Assembly: GCA_015183035.1 (NCBI GenBank)
Contig: JACZZP010000008.1
Span: 1,922,001 to 1,986,000, forward strand
Direction: 5' to 3'
DNA from: Meloidogyne chitwoodi
Lineage: Eukaryota > Nematoda > Chromadorea > Rhabditida > Meloidogynidae
Length of the DNA stretch: 64,000 bases
The notes under the pieces are model-generated. The model was not told where the DNA came from. It did no database searches and saw only the letters and a list, made by a program, of their open reading frames with translations. Shown piece by piece: positions 10,347-21,510 of the stretch (position 1 is its first letter; each line of letters starts with the position of its first letter). Made by a program: the position numbers and the translations under genes.

Positions 10347-12374
10347 TTAATTTTCATTCCCACAAAATTCTACACATTCTTGAAAATTTGGAAAATTATT
10401 ATAATTTCCTTTAGCACCATAATAAGAAAAACGCCAACAAGAATTTATTTCTGAGCTCCAAGCAAATCTAGGCTTATCTGGAACACCTTCAGCAAAAGTA
10501 CCAGAATCGTCTTTAAGTGAACATAAAAATTCTGAATTTTAAAATTTTTAAAGAATTTATGTTGATAATTAAACACTTTTTTGGGGGCAGCAAACACTTT
10601 GTTGGTGATTACACTCATGCCCTTCAGGGCAACCACCACCTTCTTTTGGACATTCAATATAATTGCCATTTGGGATTAAATAAGAAGCATTGCAACGTTT
10701 AGCTTGAAAAAATAAAACAAAATGATTGTTTAGAAAAAGAATCTAAAATAAAAAAGGGAATGTTGAAGTTTTATAAAACAAATACAATTTTAAAACAAAA
10801 AAATCAATTAACTCAAAACATCTTAAACCCAATAAAAACACAAAAATACAATTTTACTTTATTACAATACAAGAAACAAATATATAGGTGTATTTACATA
10901 AAAATGTTCGTAAGGGGACTAATTGAAAACAAATACAAGGCATAGTGATGGTATGTTTATTTATAATTATATCACAAAATAAGCCATTGTTTGTTGGTTA
11001 TATGAGTCGGTGTTGTACAACTAGATTTTTGATTATCCTTTCTTTCCTCTCCCGTTGACGTTCACTATCGCGTCCTGTTGTGTCCCGTTCACTGGTTGCC
11101 GCCGCTCTTCTGACCCATTGACTGTTGGAGTTGTTCCACGTAGGGGTCGAGGTAGCCTTTAAAAATGTGAAAAAGAAAGATTAAATTATTAAGAGCTTAT
11201 TAAAAAAGGTTAAAGAAAACATACCGAACTTGTAGGCAGCAGCCACAGATCCAGCAACAGCAACGAGGCAGAACAGAAGGAAAGCACCCATGTTGACTTG
11301 TTGTTGTGAAGGTTGTTGAAGTTGTTGTAGCACACTGAGTATAGCGAAGGTTGTTGATAAAGTGGATATTTATTTTGGCTTTTATAATATTATTAAACTC
11401 AAACTCATTTTAATATAAAAACCTTAATTTAAAATTCACTCTATCAACAACCTTTGCTATACTTAGTGTGCTACAACAACCTTCATAACAACAAAATGGG
11501 TGCTTTCCTTGTGTTCTGTATCTTCGCCATTGCTGCTTCTGTTGCTGCTGCCTACAAGTTTGGTATGTCTTCTTTAACTTTTTTAAAAAACTTAAATAAT
11601 TTAACTCTCCTTTTTCACATTTTTAAAGGCTACCTCGACCCCTACGTGGAGCAACTTCAACAGGCAATGGGTCAGAAGGGCGGCAACTAGTGAACGGAAA
11701 ACACAACAGGACGCGATATAGTGAAAATCAACGGGAGAGGAAGAAAGGACAATCAAAATCTAGTTTTGTATATAAATAAACATACCAATTATGCCTTGTA
11801 TTTGTTTTTAACTAGTCCCCACGTAAATATGAAGATTTGTATACCTATTTGTTTTTTGTGTATTAAATAAAGTAAAATTGTATTTTTATTGGGTTGTTTG
11901 TATTTGTCTCACATAAAAAAGAGATATATATATTACCTAATACCCAAGGATCTTTCTTTTCACTACTACTACAAGCCTTTCTACAAGCATTAACAGTTTC
12001 AAAACGATTAGAATTTCCCTTACATCCATTGTAGATAAATGGTTGACAAAGACCTTAATAAAATGTGTAAAAATTCTTTAAATTTTTATTAAAGACCAGT
12101 TTGAGAATTGTAATAAAATTGTTTTGAGCTTTGTTGTGTTGAAGATTCATCAGAACAATTAACTCCTTTGTCATGAGGCTCAGAACAATCTTTAAATAAT
12201 TAAATAAAAAACATAAGAAAGGCACAAAGGTGTTTAAAAATTAATTTTATCTTTTTTCAAAAACTTGCGTGGATTTTCATTTTCATTTCGTTCTTTAAGT
12301 GTTTCTGCTAAGGCAAAATATTGTTTAACTTCAATAAAAAATAATAAAAATATTATTAATTTTTGATAAATCAT
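10347..12374 (-). CDS. Secreted Kunitz-lustrin-Kunitz protein
   Basis: The minus-strand start at 12374 gives a signal peptide ([16 protein letters not shown]...FALA). Kunitz domain 1 spans two exons (about 11937-12190). It has all six cysteines: [29 protein letters not shown]. The residue after the second Cys (P1 position) is Ser. A cysteine-rich lustrin-type exon follows at about 10575-10704 ([22 protein letters not shown]). A second Kunitz domain (10347-10540) ends CVEFCGNEN and stops. It lacks the second and fourth cysteines (GTFAEG instead of GxC; YYGAKGN instead of YxGCxGN), so the 14-38-type disulfide is absent. Family knowledge: tandem Kunitz/lustrin proteins are secreted, papilin-like matrix proteins or protease inhibitors common in nematodes. 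The first intron appears to use a GC donor (CCAC|gcaagt), since only that keeps frame. The roughly 1.2-kb intron between Kunitz 1 and lustrin hosts two small genes. The inhibitory target is unknown. Confidence 0.85.
10828..11365. repeat. Left arm of an inverted gene duplication
   Basis: Mirror of 11436-11897, covering 5' UTR, both exons, the intron and the 3' UTR up to the AATAAAG region. The left arm carries about 50 extra bases in its 3' UTR near 10965-11020. Confidence 0.85.
11089..11291 (-). CDS. Tiny secreted peptide, copy A
   Basis: Two exons, 11226/11225-11291 and 11089-11156, joined in phase 1 (G|GC). A signal peptide [18 protein letters not shown] is followed by a mature peptide of about 26 residues starting [13 protein letters not shown] and ending GQKSGGNQ. 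Codon use is far less AT-rich than in neighbouring genes, which suggests high expression. It lies head to head with copy B and inside an intron of the Kunitz gene, on the same strand as that gene. No family is recognised. The mature part has no cysteine and no obvious dibasic processing site, so a neuropeptide or a small secreted structural or effector peptide are both open. Confidence 0.8.
11292..11495. promoter_or_regulatory. Shared divergent promoter of the two peptide genes
   Basis: 204 bp separate the two ATGs. The leaders are mirror images (CAACAACCTTYGCTATACT...GTGTGCTACAACAAC). About 70 bp of unique AT-rich DNA between 11366 and 11435 would have to drive both genes. Confidence 0.5.
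11436..11897. repeat. Right arm of an inverted gene duplication
   Basis: Reverse-complement counterpart of 10828-11365. It includes the shared 3' UTR blocks (acaacaggacgcgata, cgggagaggaa) and ends near attgggtt. Confidence 0.85.
11496..11690 (+). CDS. Tiny secreted peptide, copy B
   Basis: Exons 11496-11562 and 11629-11690 flank a 66-bp intron (gtatgtc...tttaaag). The intron happens to be open in frame, but it is excluded because it matches the intron position of copy A. The signal peptide [18 protein letters not shown] is followed by a mature peptide [19 protein letters not shown] ending QKGGN. It differs from copy A in the signal core and in the last few residues. It is transcribed opposite to the host Kunitz gene. 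An upstream in-frame ATG at 11454 lies in the mirrored 5' UTR and is not used in the paralogue. Confidence 0.8.
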   Translation: MGAFLVFCIFAIAASVAAAYKFGMSSLTFLKNLNNLTLLFHIFKGYLDPYVEQLQQAMGQKGGN

Positions 12375-13072
12375 TATTTTAATTTTTTAAGAAAATATTT
12401 TATTAGAGAAAATAATTGGTAAAAATATATAAAATAAATTTGTTTGAATAGAAAATAAATGAAGGATTGAATAAAATAAAATTTTAAGTAAAAAAAATTT
12501 GCGCGAGAAAGAAAGAAAAAAGTGAAAAGGTGAGAAAAATATAAAAGTGAAAAAACACATATTTCAATAAAAGAATTAAATAAATTGCTAAATAAATAGT
12601 GAATGTGTTAAAATAAAATTAAAAAAAGAGTTTGAAGGTTAAAAAGAAGAAAAAAAATTTTTAATAAAAGAAAAGCAAAGAAAATAAATATTTAATAACT
12701 TTTTTTAATTATCTTCATATTTACTTTAAATATTACAAACTTAAAATTTTTTTATTGTATTTATAAATATGTACTGTATTTCGTTTTAAAAAATATTTAA
12801 TTTCTGATTGTTCTGTCATTTGATATTCTGTTTTTCTCTTATTTGATATTTTATCTAAATGACATTTTGTCCTTTATTTATTTCATTTTGTTAATTTACG
12901 AAAAATCTAAAATATAAATTATAACAAAACGTCAAACTTTTTTTCTTAATTACGTGGATTTAATATTTTATTTTGTTTTTAAACTTTTTTTTTAATTTTT
13001 TAAATTGTGTAATTTTATTTGTTTTTTTAGAAAGAAATTAATAATTGATTATTTTTTTTATTTCTGTAAAAA
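12375..13072. promoter_or_regulatory. Divergent intergenic region between the Kunitz gene and SCYL1
   Basis: About 700 bp of AT-rich DNA between two genes reading outward, so it must hold both promoters. No defined motif could be assigned. Confidence 0.4.
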
Positions 13073-16000
13073 ATGACTTCTGTTTTTAGCTCTCTTTTTT
13101 CAAGAGATCCACGTACATCTTTTCCGTATGAACTCCCAAATGAAAAATTTACTATAATTTCTCAAGAACAAATTAATGTTGGAAAAAGCTTCAAAAAGGT
13201 TTTCTCTTTTTAATTATAAATTATTTTTTAATTTATTAATAGAATGAACCGCAAGAAAAGGCTACTTGTTTTTGGACTTTAAATTCAAATACATCTTCAC
13301 TTAAAATTCAAGCTCAAAAATTAAAAACACTCAGGCATCCAAATGTTTTGACTTATTTAGATTCTTTAGAGGTTTTTTTTTTAATTATTTTAAAAAATGT
13401 TAAATAAATAAAAACTCTTTTTAGGTAGAAGACGCATTTTATTTAATCACAGAACCTTGCCGTCCCCTTACTTATTATTTATCTGAAAGTCATTTAACTT
13501 CTACACAATTAGAATTGGTTGTTTCTTGGGGTTTATATCAAGTTTTGGTATTTTTAAATTTTATATCTTTTTTAATATTTATTCTTTTTTTAAAAAAAGA
13601 ATTGCCTTAAATTTTTACATAATGAAGCTAAATTATCTCAAAATAATATGCGTAATTCTATTTTTGTGACATCCTCGGGAGATTGGAAATTGGGAGCTTT
13701 TCAACATTCTGGCAGTTTGAGGTTATTTTTAATTAAAAATATATTTAATTTTTTAAAAGTTCTCCACAAATTGATTTAAATGATTTAGCTTCTATAGTTC
13801 TTCAAATATTTACTAAAAATGATTCTTTGGATATTTCTTCCCCTTTATCAATTCAAAAAATACCTAAACGTATACATCCTTTGTATAAACGTCTTTGTGC
13901 TAAATTACGTTCTGTGATGGCTGTTGGGGATATTTTAAATGGTTTTTATTTTTTAAAGATTAAATTTTATTTTTATTAATTTTTTAAGAATGTCGTGCAA
14001 ATGGTGGTTTTATGAAAAATAAATTTGTGGATACTTTATTATTTTTAGACGAATTTCAGGTTTTTATTTAAAATTATTTTTTTAACTTTAATTTTTTACA
14101 TTTTTTAGATAAGAGAAGCAACAGAAAAGCAATCTTTTTTTATGCGTCTAAACACAAATTTGGAATTATTTCCTGAAGATATTGCAAGAAATAAAATTTT
14201 ACTTAAACTTATTCAGGTTTTTAAAATATTTAATTATTTTTATTAAATAAAAAAAATAAAGACTTATGAATATGGTGATGCTGGAGCACACATTCTTCTT
14301 CCAATGTTTAAATTGGGAAAATTACTTGACGAAGAAGAGGTTTTTAATTTAAAAGATGAATTTTAATTTTATTTTTTGAATTAAAAAATAAAAAAATATT
14401 TGATAAAATTCAAAGAAAGAATTTATTAATTTAATTAATGAATTTTATTTTTAAAGTATCAACAACGAATAGTTCCTTGTTTAGTTAAATTGTTTAATTC
14501 TTCTGATCGTACTACACGGTTATTTTTTTAATTTTTATTTTTTTATGAATTTGTAAGATAGGAAAATAATATTTCTTTTATTAATTAATTTAAAAGAAAA
14601 AATTTTTTTTTTCTTTTAAAAATTTATTTTAATTATTTTTTCTTTCTGTTAAGGGAGTTTTTTAATTTTTTATTGTCAGGATAAATATTTAAAATAATTT
14701 TTATTTATTTTTAAAATTTATTTTTACTATAATATTAATTTATTTTTAGTGTCAAATTATTAGAGAAAATTGATGAATTTTCTAGCCGTTTAAAACCTCA
14801 AGTTGTTAATGATAAAATATATCCGTTAGTTTATTTTTTTTAATTAATTAATTTTAATTTATTTTTTAAAGTAATTTGGTGACAGGTTTTGTTGATTCAA
14901 ATTCTGCTGTTCGTGAAAGTACAGTCAAAGCAATTGTTGCTTTTTCTGATAAATTAAATTATAATAATTTAAATAATGATTTGATGAAATATTTGGCTAA
15001 ATTACAAGGTTTATTTTTTAATTTTTAAATTTATTAATTATTTTTTTAATTAAAAAGGATCAGATCCAGAACCTAGTATTCGAACAAACACGACAATAGT
15101 TTGTTTATTTTAAAATACATAATTTTAAAAAAATATAATATATAGTAAAAATAAATTATTAAATTATCCTTTTTTATATAAAAATGAGGAAAAATATTAT
15201 TTTAATTCTCAAATTGAAAAATATTAAATTTAACACGAGTGTTCCCCCTCTTTTTTTAAAAATATTTTTAATTATTATAATTTTATTATTTTCAGTGTTT
15301 AGGTAAAATAGGTTGTTTTATTGATTCCAGTCATCGTCAACGTATTTTAATTTCTGCTTTTATACGTGCCTTAAAAGATCCCTTTCCTCCTGCTAGATTA
15401 GCAGGAATTATTGCCCTAAGTGCTACACAACAATATTTTTCTTTAAATGAAGTAGCACAAAAAATATTACCTAATTTGTCTTCTTTGGCTGTTGACCCTG
15501 AAAAACAAGTTTTCTTTTTTTTTAATTATTTATTATTTATTTTTTTAAAGGTACGTGACCAAACATTTAAAGCCTTGAGAGGTTTTTTAGACAAATTACA
15601 AAAGGCAAGTGATAATCCTGAATTAATTGAAGAAATGGAAGCTCAAGTAAAGGCAGGGGGAAAAGTTGGATTGCTTAGTGGTGATAAGGTTTTTTTTAAT
15701 TTTTTTAATTTTTTAAGAAAATCTTAAATTTATATTTTTAAAATAAATTTAAAAAAATAAATTTTAGGTACCTCAATGGGCTGGTTGGGCAATTAAATCT
15801 ATTTCTGGAAAATTTTATAAATCAACAAAAGAGAATATTATTCCAACAGAACAACAAAAAGGTACAACAAGAGGAGAAGGAGAAGTATCTTTAATTAATA
15901 ATAAAATTGAAAATGAAAAAAATAAAATAATTGGAGAGAATGTCTTTAATAAAATTGATGATAAAAAGGTTTCTTTTTTTTTAAATTATAATTTAATTTT

Positions 16001-16910
16001 TTTTAGATTATTTCTTCTACTATTGAAGACAAAAGTTGTGTAATTTCAGATGGTTGGGGAGATGAATTGTCATCATCATTAGATGAAGAAGAAGAAAATA
16101 TTGAAAATAATAATAAAAATATTATTATTAAAAAATTAGAAAATAATGAAGAAGAAGAAGAAGATAATACACTTTGGGGTGCTATTAGTGGTGGTGGTAG
16201 TTCATCTATAATTAATGCTGATAGTTGGGAATCTATTAATGATGATAATTATGTTTGTTTTAATTTTAATTATTTTATTTTAAATTAATTAGAAGAAATT
16301 TTGAGTTATTTTTTGATTTTTTAAATTAAAGTGTCCAATAATTTCTTATAAAATTTAAAAAAATATATATATTTTCTTATAGTCATCAACTTTAACTTCA
16401 AATAATTCAAAAAAATTGGGAATTAATATTAAACAAGAAAAAAGAGTAACAAAAGAAGGTACAACAACTTCAAACAGTGGAAAAGCATTAAAACTTGGAG
16501 CAATTAAAATGACACATTCTCAACAAAAACAACAAAGTAATTTAATTTTTAAAATTAATTTTTATTTTAATTTTAATTTTATTTAAGAAGACCTTAACCT
16601 TCTTTTATTTGGAGATGAAGAAGATAATAATAATAATATTAAAAAAATATCTTCAACAAATTTAATAAATAAAAAACAATTATCAATTAGTAGTAGTAAT
16701 AATAGTAATTATGAAGAAGAAGAAGAGGAAAAAAGAGAAAATTTAAATATAAATTTAATTAGTGGAGGAGGTAATTTTGCTACAACAATAGCAAAACAAA
16801 TACAATCACAAAGAAAATTGTCTCCTTCTGTACAAAAAGAAAGTTTTAAGAAAAATGATGTTGTTGAAAAACCTAAAACAAAAATGGAAACTGATTGGCA
16901 AAGTTGGTAA
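13073..16910 (+). CDS. SCYL1: SCYL1-type (N-terminal kinase-like) pseudokinase with HEAT repeats
   Basis: The protein starts MTSVFSSLFSRDPRTSFPYE, matching the SCYL1 N-terminus (FxRDPxxxFPFEL). The kinase-like domain keeps LKTLRHPNVLTYLDSLE and WGLYQVL. It lacks catalytic HRD (SQNNM in its place) and DFG (GDWKLGAFQH), as expected of this pseudokinase. Exons from about 14.1 to 15.7 kb encode HEAT-type helices. They are followed by the SCYL1-like WAGWAIKSISGKF segment, an acidic linker (GWGDELSSSLDEEEE) and a low-complexity tail ending METDWQSW. Family knowledge: SCYL1 binds COPI coats and acts in Golgi-ER traffic and tRNA export; human SCYL1 ends in RKLD, and no such C-terminal signal is seen here. 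About 17 small introns are present. It is divergent from the Kunitz gene. Confidence 0.88.
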
Positions 16911-16990
16911 TGTTTTAAGGAATTTTTATAAATTTTCAAAACTATTGTAATACAAAAGGAATTGGAATTTTTGATTTTAAAATGCTTTCG

Positions 16991-17169
16991 TAACTTTTCC
17001 GGAAACAAAGTTTATTTTTGTAACTTTTCCGGAAACAAAGTTTATTTTTGTAACTTTTCCGGAAACAAAGTTTATTTTTGTAACTTTTCCGGAAACAAAG
17101 TTTATTTTTGTAACTTTTCCGGAAACAAAGTTTATTTTTGTAATTTTCCGGAAACAAAGTTTATTTTTG
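16991..17169. repeat. 30-bp minisatellite with TTCCGGAA core, six copies
   Basis: Five perfect 30-bp units taacttttccggaaacaaag plus tttatttttg, then one 29-bp unit lacking a C. It lies 80 bp downstream of the SCYL1 stop. Open frames on both strands through it are by-products of the period being divisible by three. Confidence 0.97.
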
Positions 17170-17581
17170 TAATTCTAATTAACTTACAATATTTAAAAAT
17201 TTATTTATCCAATTCCTAATTTTTATTATTTTCTAAAAAGATTTCTATTATGACTGAATTTATTTACTCAATCAATATATATAATAATAATGCATCATAT
17301 CATTCTTCCAACTTTTTCGCTCTTTTACGGGATTAAATAATAAAAATTTATTTAATTTTTTTTATTCAAAATCTAACGATGACTAAAATAAAATTAAAAT
17401 AAAAAATAGTAAATTAAAACAAAATATAAGGGAAAAGTTTAAAAAAAAATTTTCTATGCAAAATTAAAAAAAAATTAGTAAATATTTATTTTTATTTTGC
17501 ACACAAAGGTTGAAATATATTTAATTAATATTGAGATTGCACCGGCAAATCAATTAAAAAAGAAGAGCACTTTTTATCAAA

Positions 17582-19759
17582 TTAATCTTCCAATTCATCT
17601 TCTGCATCTGTTAATGTTTTGTCTTTTGCGCGAAAATGTTCTTTTCTATTTTAAATTAAAAAATTAATTTTTTAAATTATTTTTTAATTTTTTTACTCTT
17701 TTTGAGCAACATTGTATTGATTACTCTTATTATGGTCACGTCGAGAACAAGCCCATATTATTAATGCTAATAGTAATAAACTTGCAATAATAATTATTAA
17801 AGGTATTATCCAGGACATTGTTGCTGAAATTTAAGAAAAATAATAAAAGTAAAAATAAAAGTGCCACTATTTTTATTAAAATATCCCCAAAGATATATAA
17901 ATATATTTCTTTTTTAATCAAAGTCTTTTTCCTTTTCATCAATCATTTTGGAAGAAAATAAATAAATAAATAAAAAGGAAAAGAATCGCTCTCCCTTTCT
18001 TTGTCTTAATTTGTCAGAAAATAAAAAGAAAAAAAGTTTGTAAATATTTTTAGTAAATATATTAATGGGGAAATAAATTAAATGATAGAAAGAAAGGGAA
18101 TAAAAATTAAAAAAAAATATATAATTTTTACATGGAATTCTCAAATAATGTTCTAAAGTAAGTTGAAATTCTCTTGGTGATTCATGAAAATTTAATTGAA
18201 ATGAATTTGTTGCTAAACATTTATATGTTGCTTCATCGTTTGAATCTACTGAGCGAATAAGCAAAGCTTTGGCAGTTAATAAATATTTTAGGCGACTTGA
18301 ATGTGATTTTCTGTTTTTATCGGAAGGCAATAAAACACTAGTATCTGTAATAAACATTTTTACTGTAAACTTTCTGGAAAGTTTTATTTTTTTGAATGTT
18401 TAAGTAATATATTATAAACTTTCCGGAAAGTTTTAGTAATATAATATCTTCCGAAAAGTTTATATTATGAAGGTTTAAATAATATTGTAAACCTTCCGGA
18501 AAATTAAAATTCAAAAGTTAGAAAGATATTGTAATGTTTACGGAAACAATATACAATTTTTTAATTCTTCCGGAAAGTTTTAAAATTTATTCAAAATTAT
18601 TGTAAATATTCCTGAATATATTTGTAAACTTACTCAGTGGTTTATCATCTTTAAACCATCGTATTATTGGTAAAGGGTAAGCAATGGCTGGACATTCAAT
18701 AATTACATCATTCCCTATTTGTGCTGTTTTGGCTGCTCCAATCCAAGAAAAGCTAAATAAATAAGAATAAATTATTTTTAAAATAATTAAATAATTTTCT
18801 AAACTAATTTCCATCCTCTTTATGATCTAATCGAGTTGAAATATTTAATATTAATACTGGGCGCATATAAACAAATAAATTTCCATTAACTTTAGGCTTT
18901 TTTTCTTCATTTTCTTTTGTTTCTAAAATTATCTCACAACGATATTTTCCTACTGAAGATATTGGAGCAGGTGAATCAAAGTCTAAAAAGGCACGAGTTC
19001 TAGCAGAATTGTACCTACTTTTAATTTAAATATTTAAAATATTTAGGATTTAATTTTGTTAGTTTTTAATAAAATAAATTTAAAAAAAAATAATTTTAGG
19101 AATAAAATAAATATTTTATTTTACCTCGCTTCATGTATTCTTTCTGGTTTAGGCAAGTCTCTTACTTTAAAAAAATTATTTATTTGAATTTTTAATACTT
19201 TTAAAAAATTAATTATAAATAAAAAATTAATTATATTTTTACCAAATCTTGCTTCTTTAATTTTAAGTTGGTCTTTGAGATTTGTTGTAGCCTGACACCT
19301 TAAAAACAAAAAATATACACAAATAAAATTTATTTTTTAATTAAAATAATTCTAATAAAATTTATTAAATATTTTTAATTTTAATAAAATTAATAATTCT
19401 TACCAAAGTGCACTTAAATTGGCCATTTGTGGACTTTGAGTTGAAGAACGTCCACTATATGCATTAAAAACAACAAAAAGATTGCCTTGCGCAAAAGGAT
19501 ATTGACTATGTCTTCTTTGAATATTATTATTATTAATTTTAGTAGCTTCATTTTTATAAGGGAATAAGCTCAATAAAATGAGCAATAAAAAAATAATTAT
19601 TAAATTAAATAAATGAAATTTATTATTTTTATTAAATTGGAAATAATAATATTTAAGGCAAGGCTTAATTAATTTTTTAATAAAATAAAAAGAATAATTA
19701 TTAAAATAATAAAAATAAGGGAATAAATAATTATTAATTTTAAAAGAAGAAGAAGACAT
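17582..19759 (-). CDS. Immunoglobulin-superfamily single-pass membrane protein
   Basis: The minus-strand start at 19759 gives a long, basic, Tyr/Phe/Asn-rich leader before a hydrophobic stretch (FNLIIIFLLLILLSLF), acting as a late signal peptide or anchor. Ig-like domain 1 is split over four exons (LSALWCQATTN ... SVGKYRCEI). Ig domain 2 has NDVIIECPAIAYPLPIIRWF and DSNDEATYKCLATNS. A transmembrane segment follows (WIIPLIIIIASLLLLALIIW, about 17745-17815). The short cytoplasmic tail CSRRDHNKSNQYNVAQKEKE ends in acidic DAEDELED and stops at 17582. Exon phases join cleanly through all junctions. Family knowledge: two-Ig membrane proteins of this size are adhesion or receptor accessory proteins (basigin- or ZIG-like). 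I cannot assign an orthologue. One intron (18370-18580) is rich in TTCCGGAA boxes. Confidence 0.8.
18370..18580. repeat. Irregular cluster of TTCCGGAA boxes in an Ig-gene intron
   Basis: At least five copies or near copies (aactttctggaaagtttt, aactttccggaaagtttt, cttccgaaaagttt, ccttccggaaaa, cttccggaaagttt) spaced roughly 40-60 bp apart. Several extend the palindrome to AAACTTTCCGGAAAGTTT. Confidence 0.85.
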
Positions 19760-20002
19760 ATTTTTAATTAATTAATTTATTTTTTTAGCTCATATTTAAT
19801 TAAATTAAAAAATAATAATATTGTTGTTTATTTGTAGATTTATTAATTTAAATTACATTGTAATTTAAATATTTAAAAATTATTTAAAATAAAAATAAAA
19901 TTTATTAAATCGAAGATCTTAATATTAAAAAATTAATTAAACAATAACGAAAATAAACTTATTATTTTCATAAAAATACAACAAATTAAATTTTAATTAT
20001 TT

Positions 20003-20131
20003 TGTAATCTTTCCGGAAAGTTTGAAATTGCATATTTTTGTAATCTTTCCGGAAAGTTTGAAATTGCATATTTTTGTAATCTTTCCGGAAAGTTTGAAAT
20101 TGCATATTTTTGTAATCTTTCCGGAAAGTTG
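20003..20131. repeat. 36-bp minisatellite with TTCCGGAA core, 3.6 copies
   Basis: Unit tgtaatctttccggaaagtt followed by tgaaattgcatatttt. Unit starts at 20003, 20039, 20075 and 20111 give an exact 36-bp period. The last copy is truncated after the box. Confidence 0.97.
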
Positions 20132-20997
20132 CTTACTTTAAAAATAACTACTTTTTATTAAAAATATTTTTAATTTTTCACATAACATCTCAACTAGGTT
20201 TATTAACTATAAAATAATATATAAATGTTTGCTAAAAAATAAAAATCTAAAGGATAAAATTTCAAAAATATTATAATAATATAGCAAAAAACGTGAATGA
20301 ATAATGCCCTAAAGGAAGGGCTGGGAATATAATGCTGTTAAAAAAATAAAATAAAAAAATAGGCAGCCGACATTAACTAAAAATAAAATTTATAAACTGA
20401 CTCACTTAAAAAATAAGAAAACAGTCAAAAATAAAAAAATTCTTAAATTTAAAGTGAGGTGAGCCATGAAGGAAAAAGAAAAATTTTAATGAGTATAGAA
20501 AAGAACGTTTGTTTATTTTAGAAAAAAAAATATTTTTTTTAAAGAAATTTAAGAGAAATAAAAAATGTAAAAGGAGAGAAATATTTGTGATTTGATTATA
20601 TAAAAGTGCTTTAACAATTGGACATGAAAAAGAAGGAATTAGATTTATAAATAAATAAATAAATAAATATTTGTGTTTTTTATATTTAAATATTTTAAAT
20701 AAATTTTGATTATTTAAATAAATTAACTTTTTATTAAAAATTTCACTCAAAAATATATACAAAATAAATAAAATGTTTTTTTGTGTAATTTCTACTGTTT
20801 GGAGAGAACAAAAGTCGTGGAAAACTCTAAAAAATAAAAATGGCCTAAAAGTTGTCGAAATAAAATAAAAGAGAGAGAAGTGAGCAGAAGAACAGAAGGA
20901 AAATGAGTTTTTGGTGAAAGGAATGACGTGTTTTCTTTAATGTTTTGTTTTTTATTATATTAATACATTTTTACACAAACTTGTAAATTAAAAATAA

Positions 20998-21510
20998 CCC
21001 GTTTTTAAATAAACTTGTTTTAAATAAACTTGTTTTTAAATAAACTTTTTTTTAATAAACTTGTTTTAAATAAACTTGTTTTTAAATAAACTTGTTTTAA
21101 ATAAACTTGTTTTTTAAATATACTTGTTTTTAAATATACTTGTTTTTAAATAAACTTGTTTTAAATAAACTTGTTTTTAAATAAACTTGTTTTAAATAAA
21201 CTTGTTTTTTAAATATACTTGTTTTTAAATAAACTTGTTTTAAATAAACTTGTTTTTTAAATATACTTGTTTTTAAATAAACTTGTTTTAAATAAACTTG
21301 TTTTTAAATAAACTTGTTTTAAATAAACTTGTTTTAAATAAACTTGTTTTTAAATAAACTTGGTTTTAAATAAACTTGTTTTTAAATAAACTTGTTTTAA
21401 ATAAACTTGTTTTTAAATAAACTTGTTTTTAAATAAACTTGTTTTTAAATAAACTTGTTTTTAAATAAACTTGTTTTTAAATAAACTTGTTTTAAATAAA
21501 CTTGTTTTTA
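20998..21510. repeat. 15/16-bp minisatellite array
   Basis: About 33 units of ttttaaataaacttg alternating with a 16-bp version carrying one more T and with tttttaaatatacttg variants. The alternation itself repeats, suggesting a higher-order unit. About 510 bp in total. Confidence 0.97.

Noticed and set aside
16942..17219. Open frames on both strands with repeated NFSGNKVYFC / NKLCFRKSYK units
   Set aside because: They are by-products of a 30-bp minisatellite whose period is a multiple of three; no start context, splice sites or homologue.
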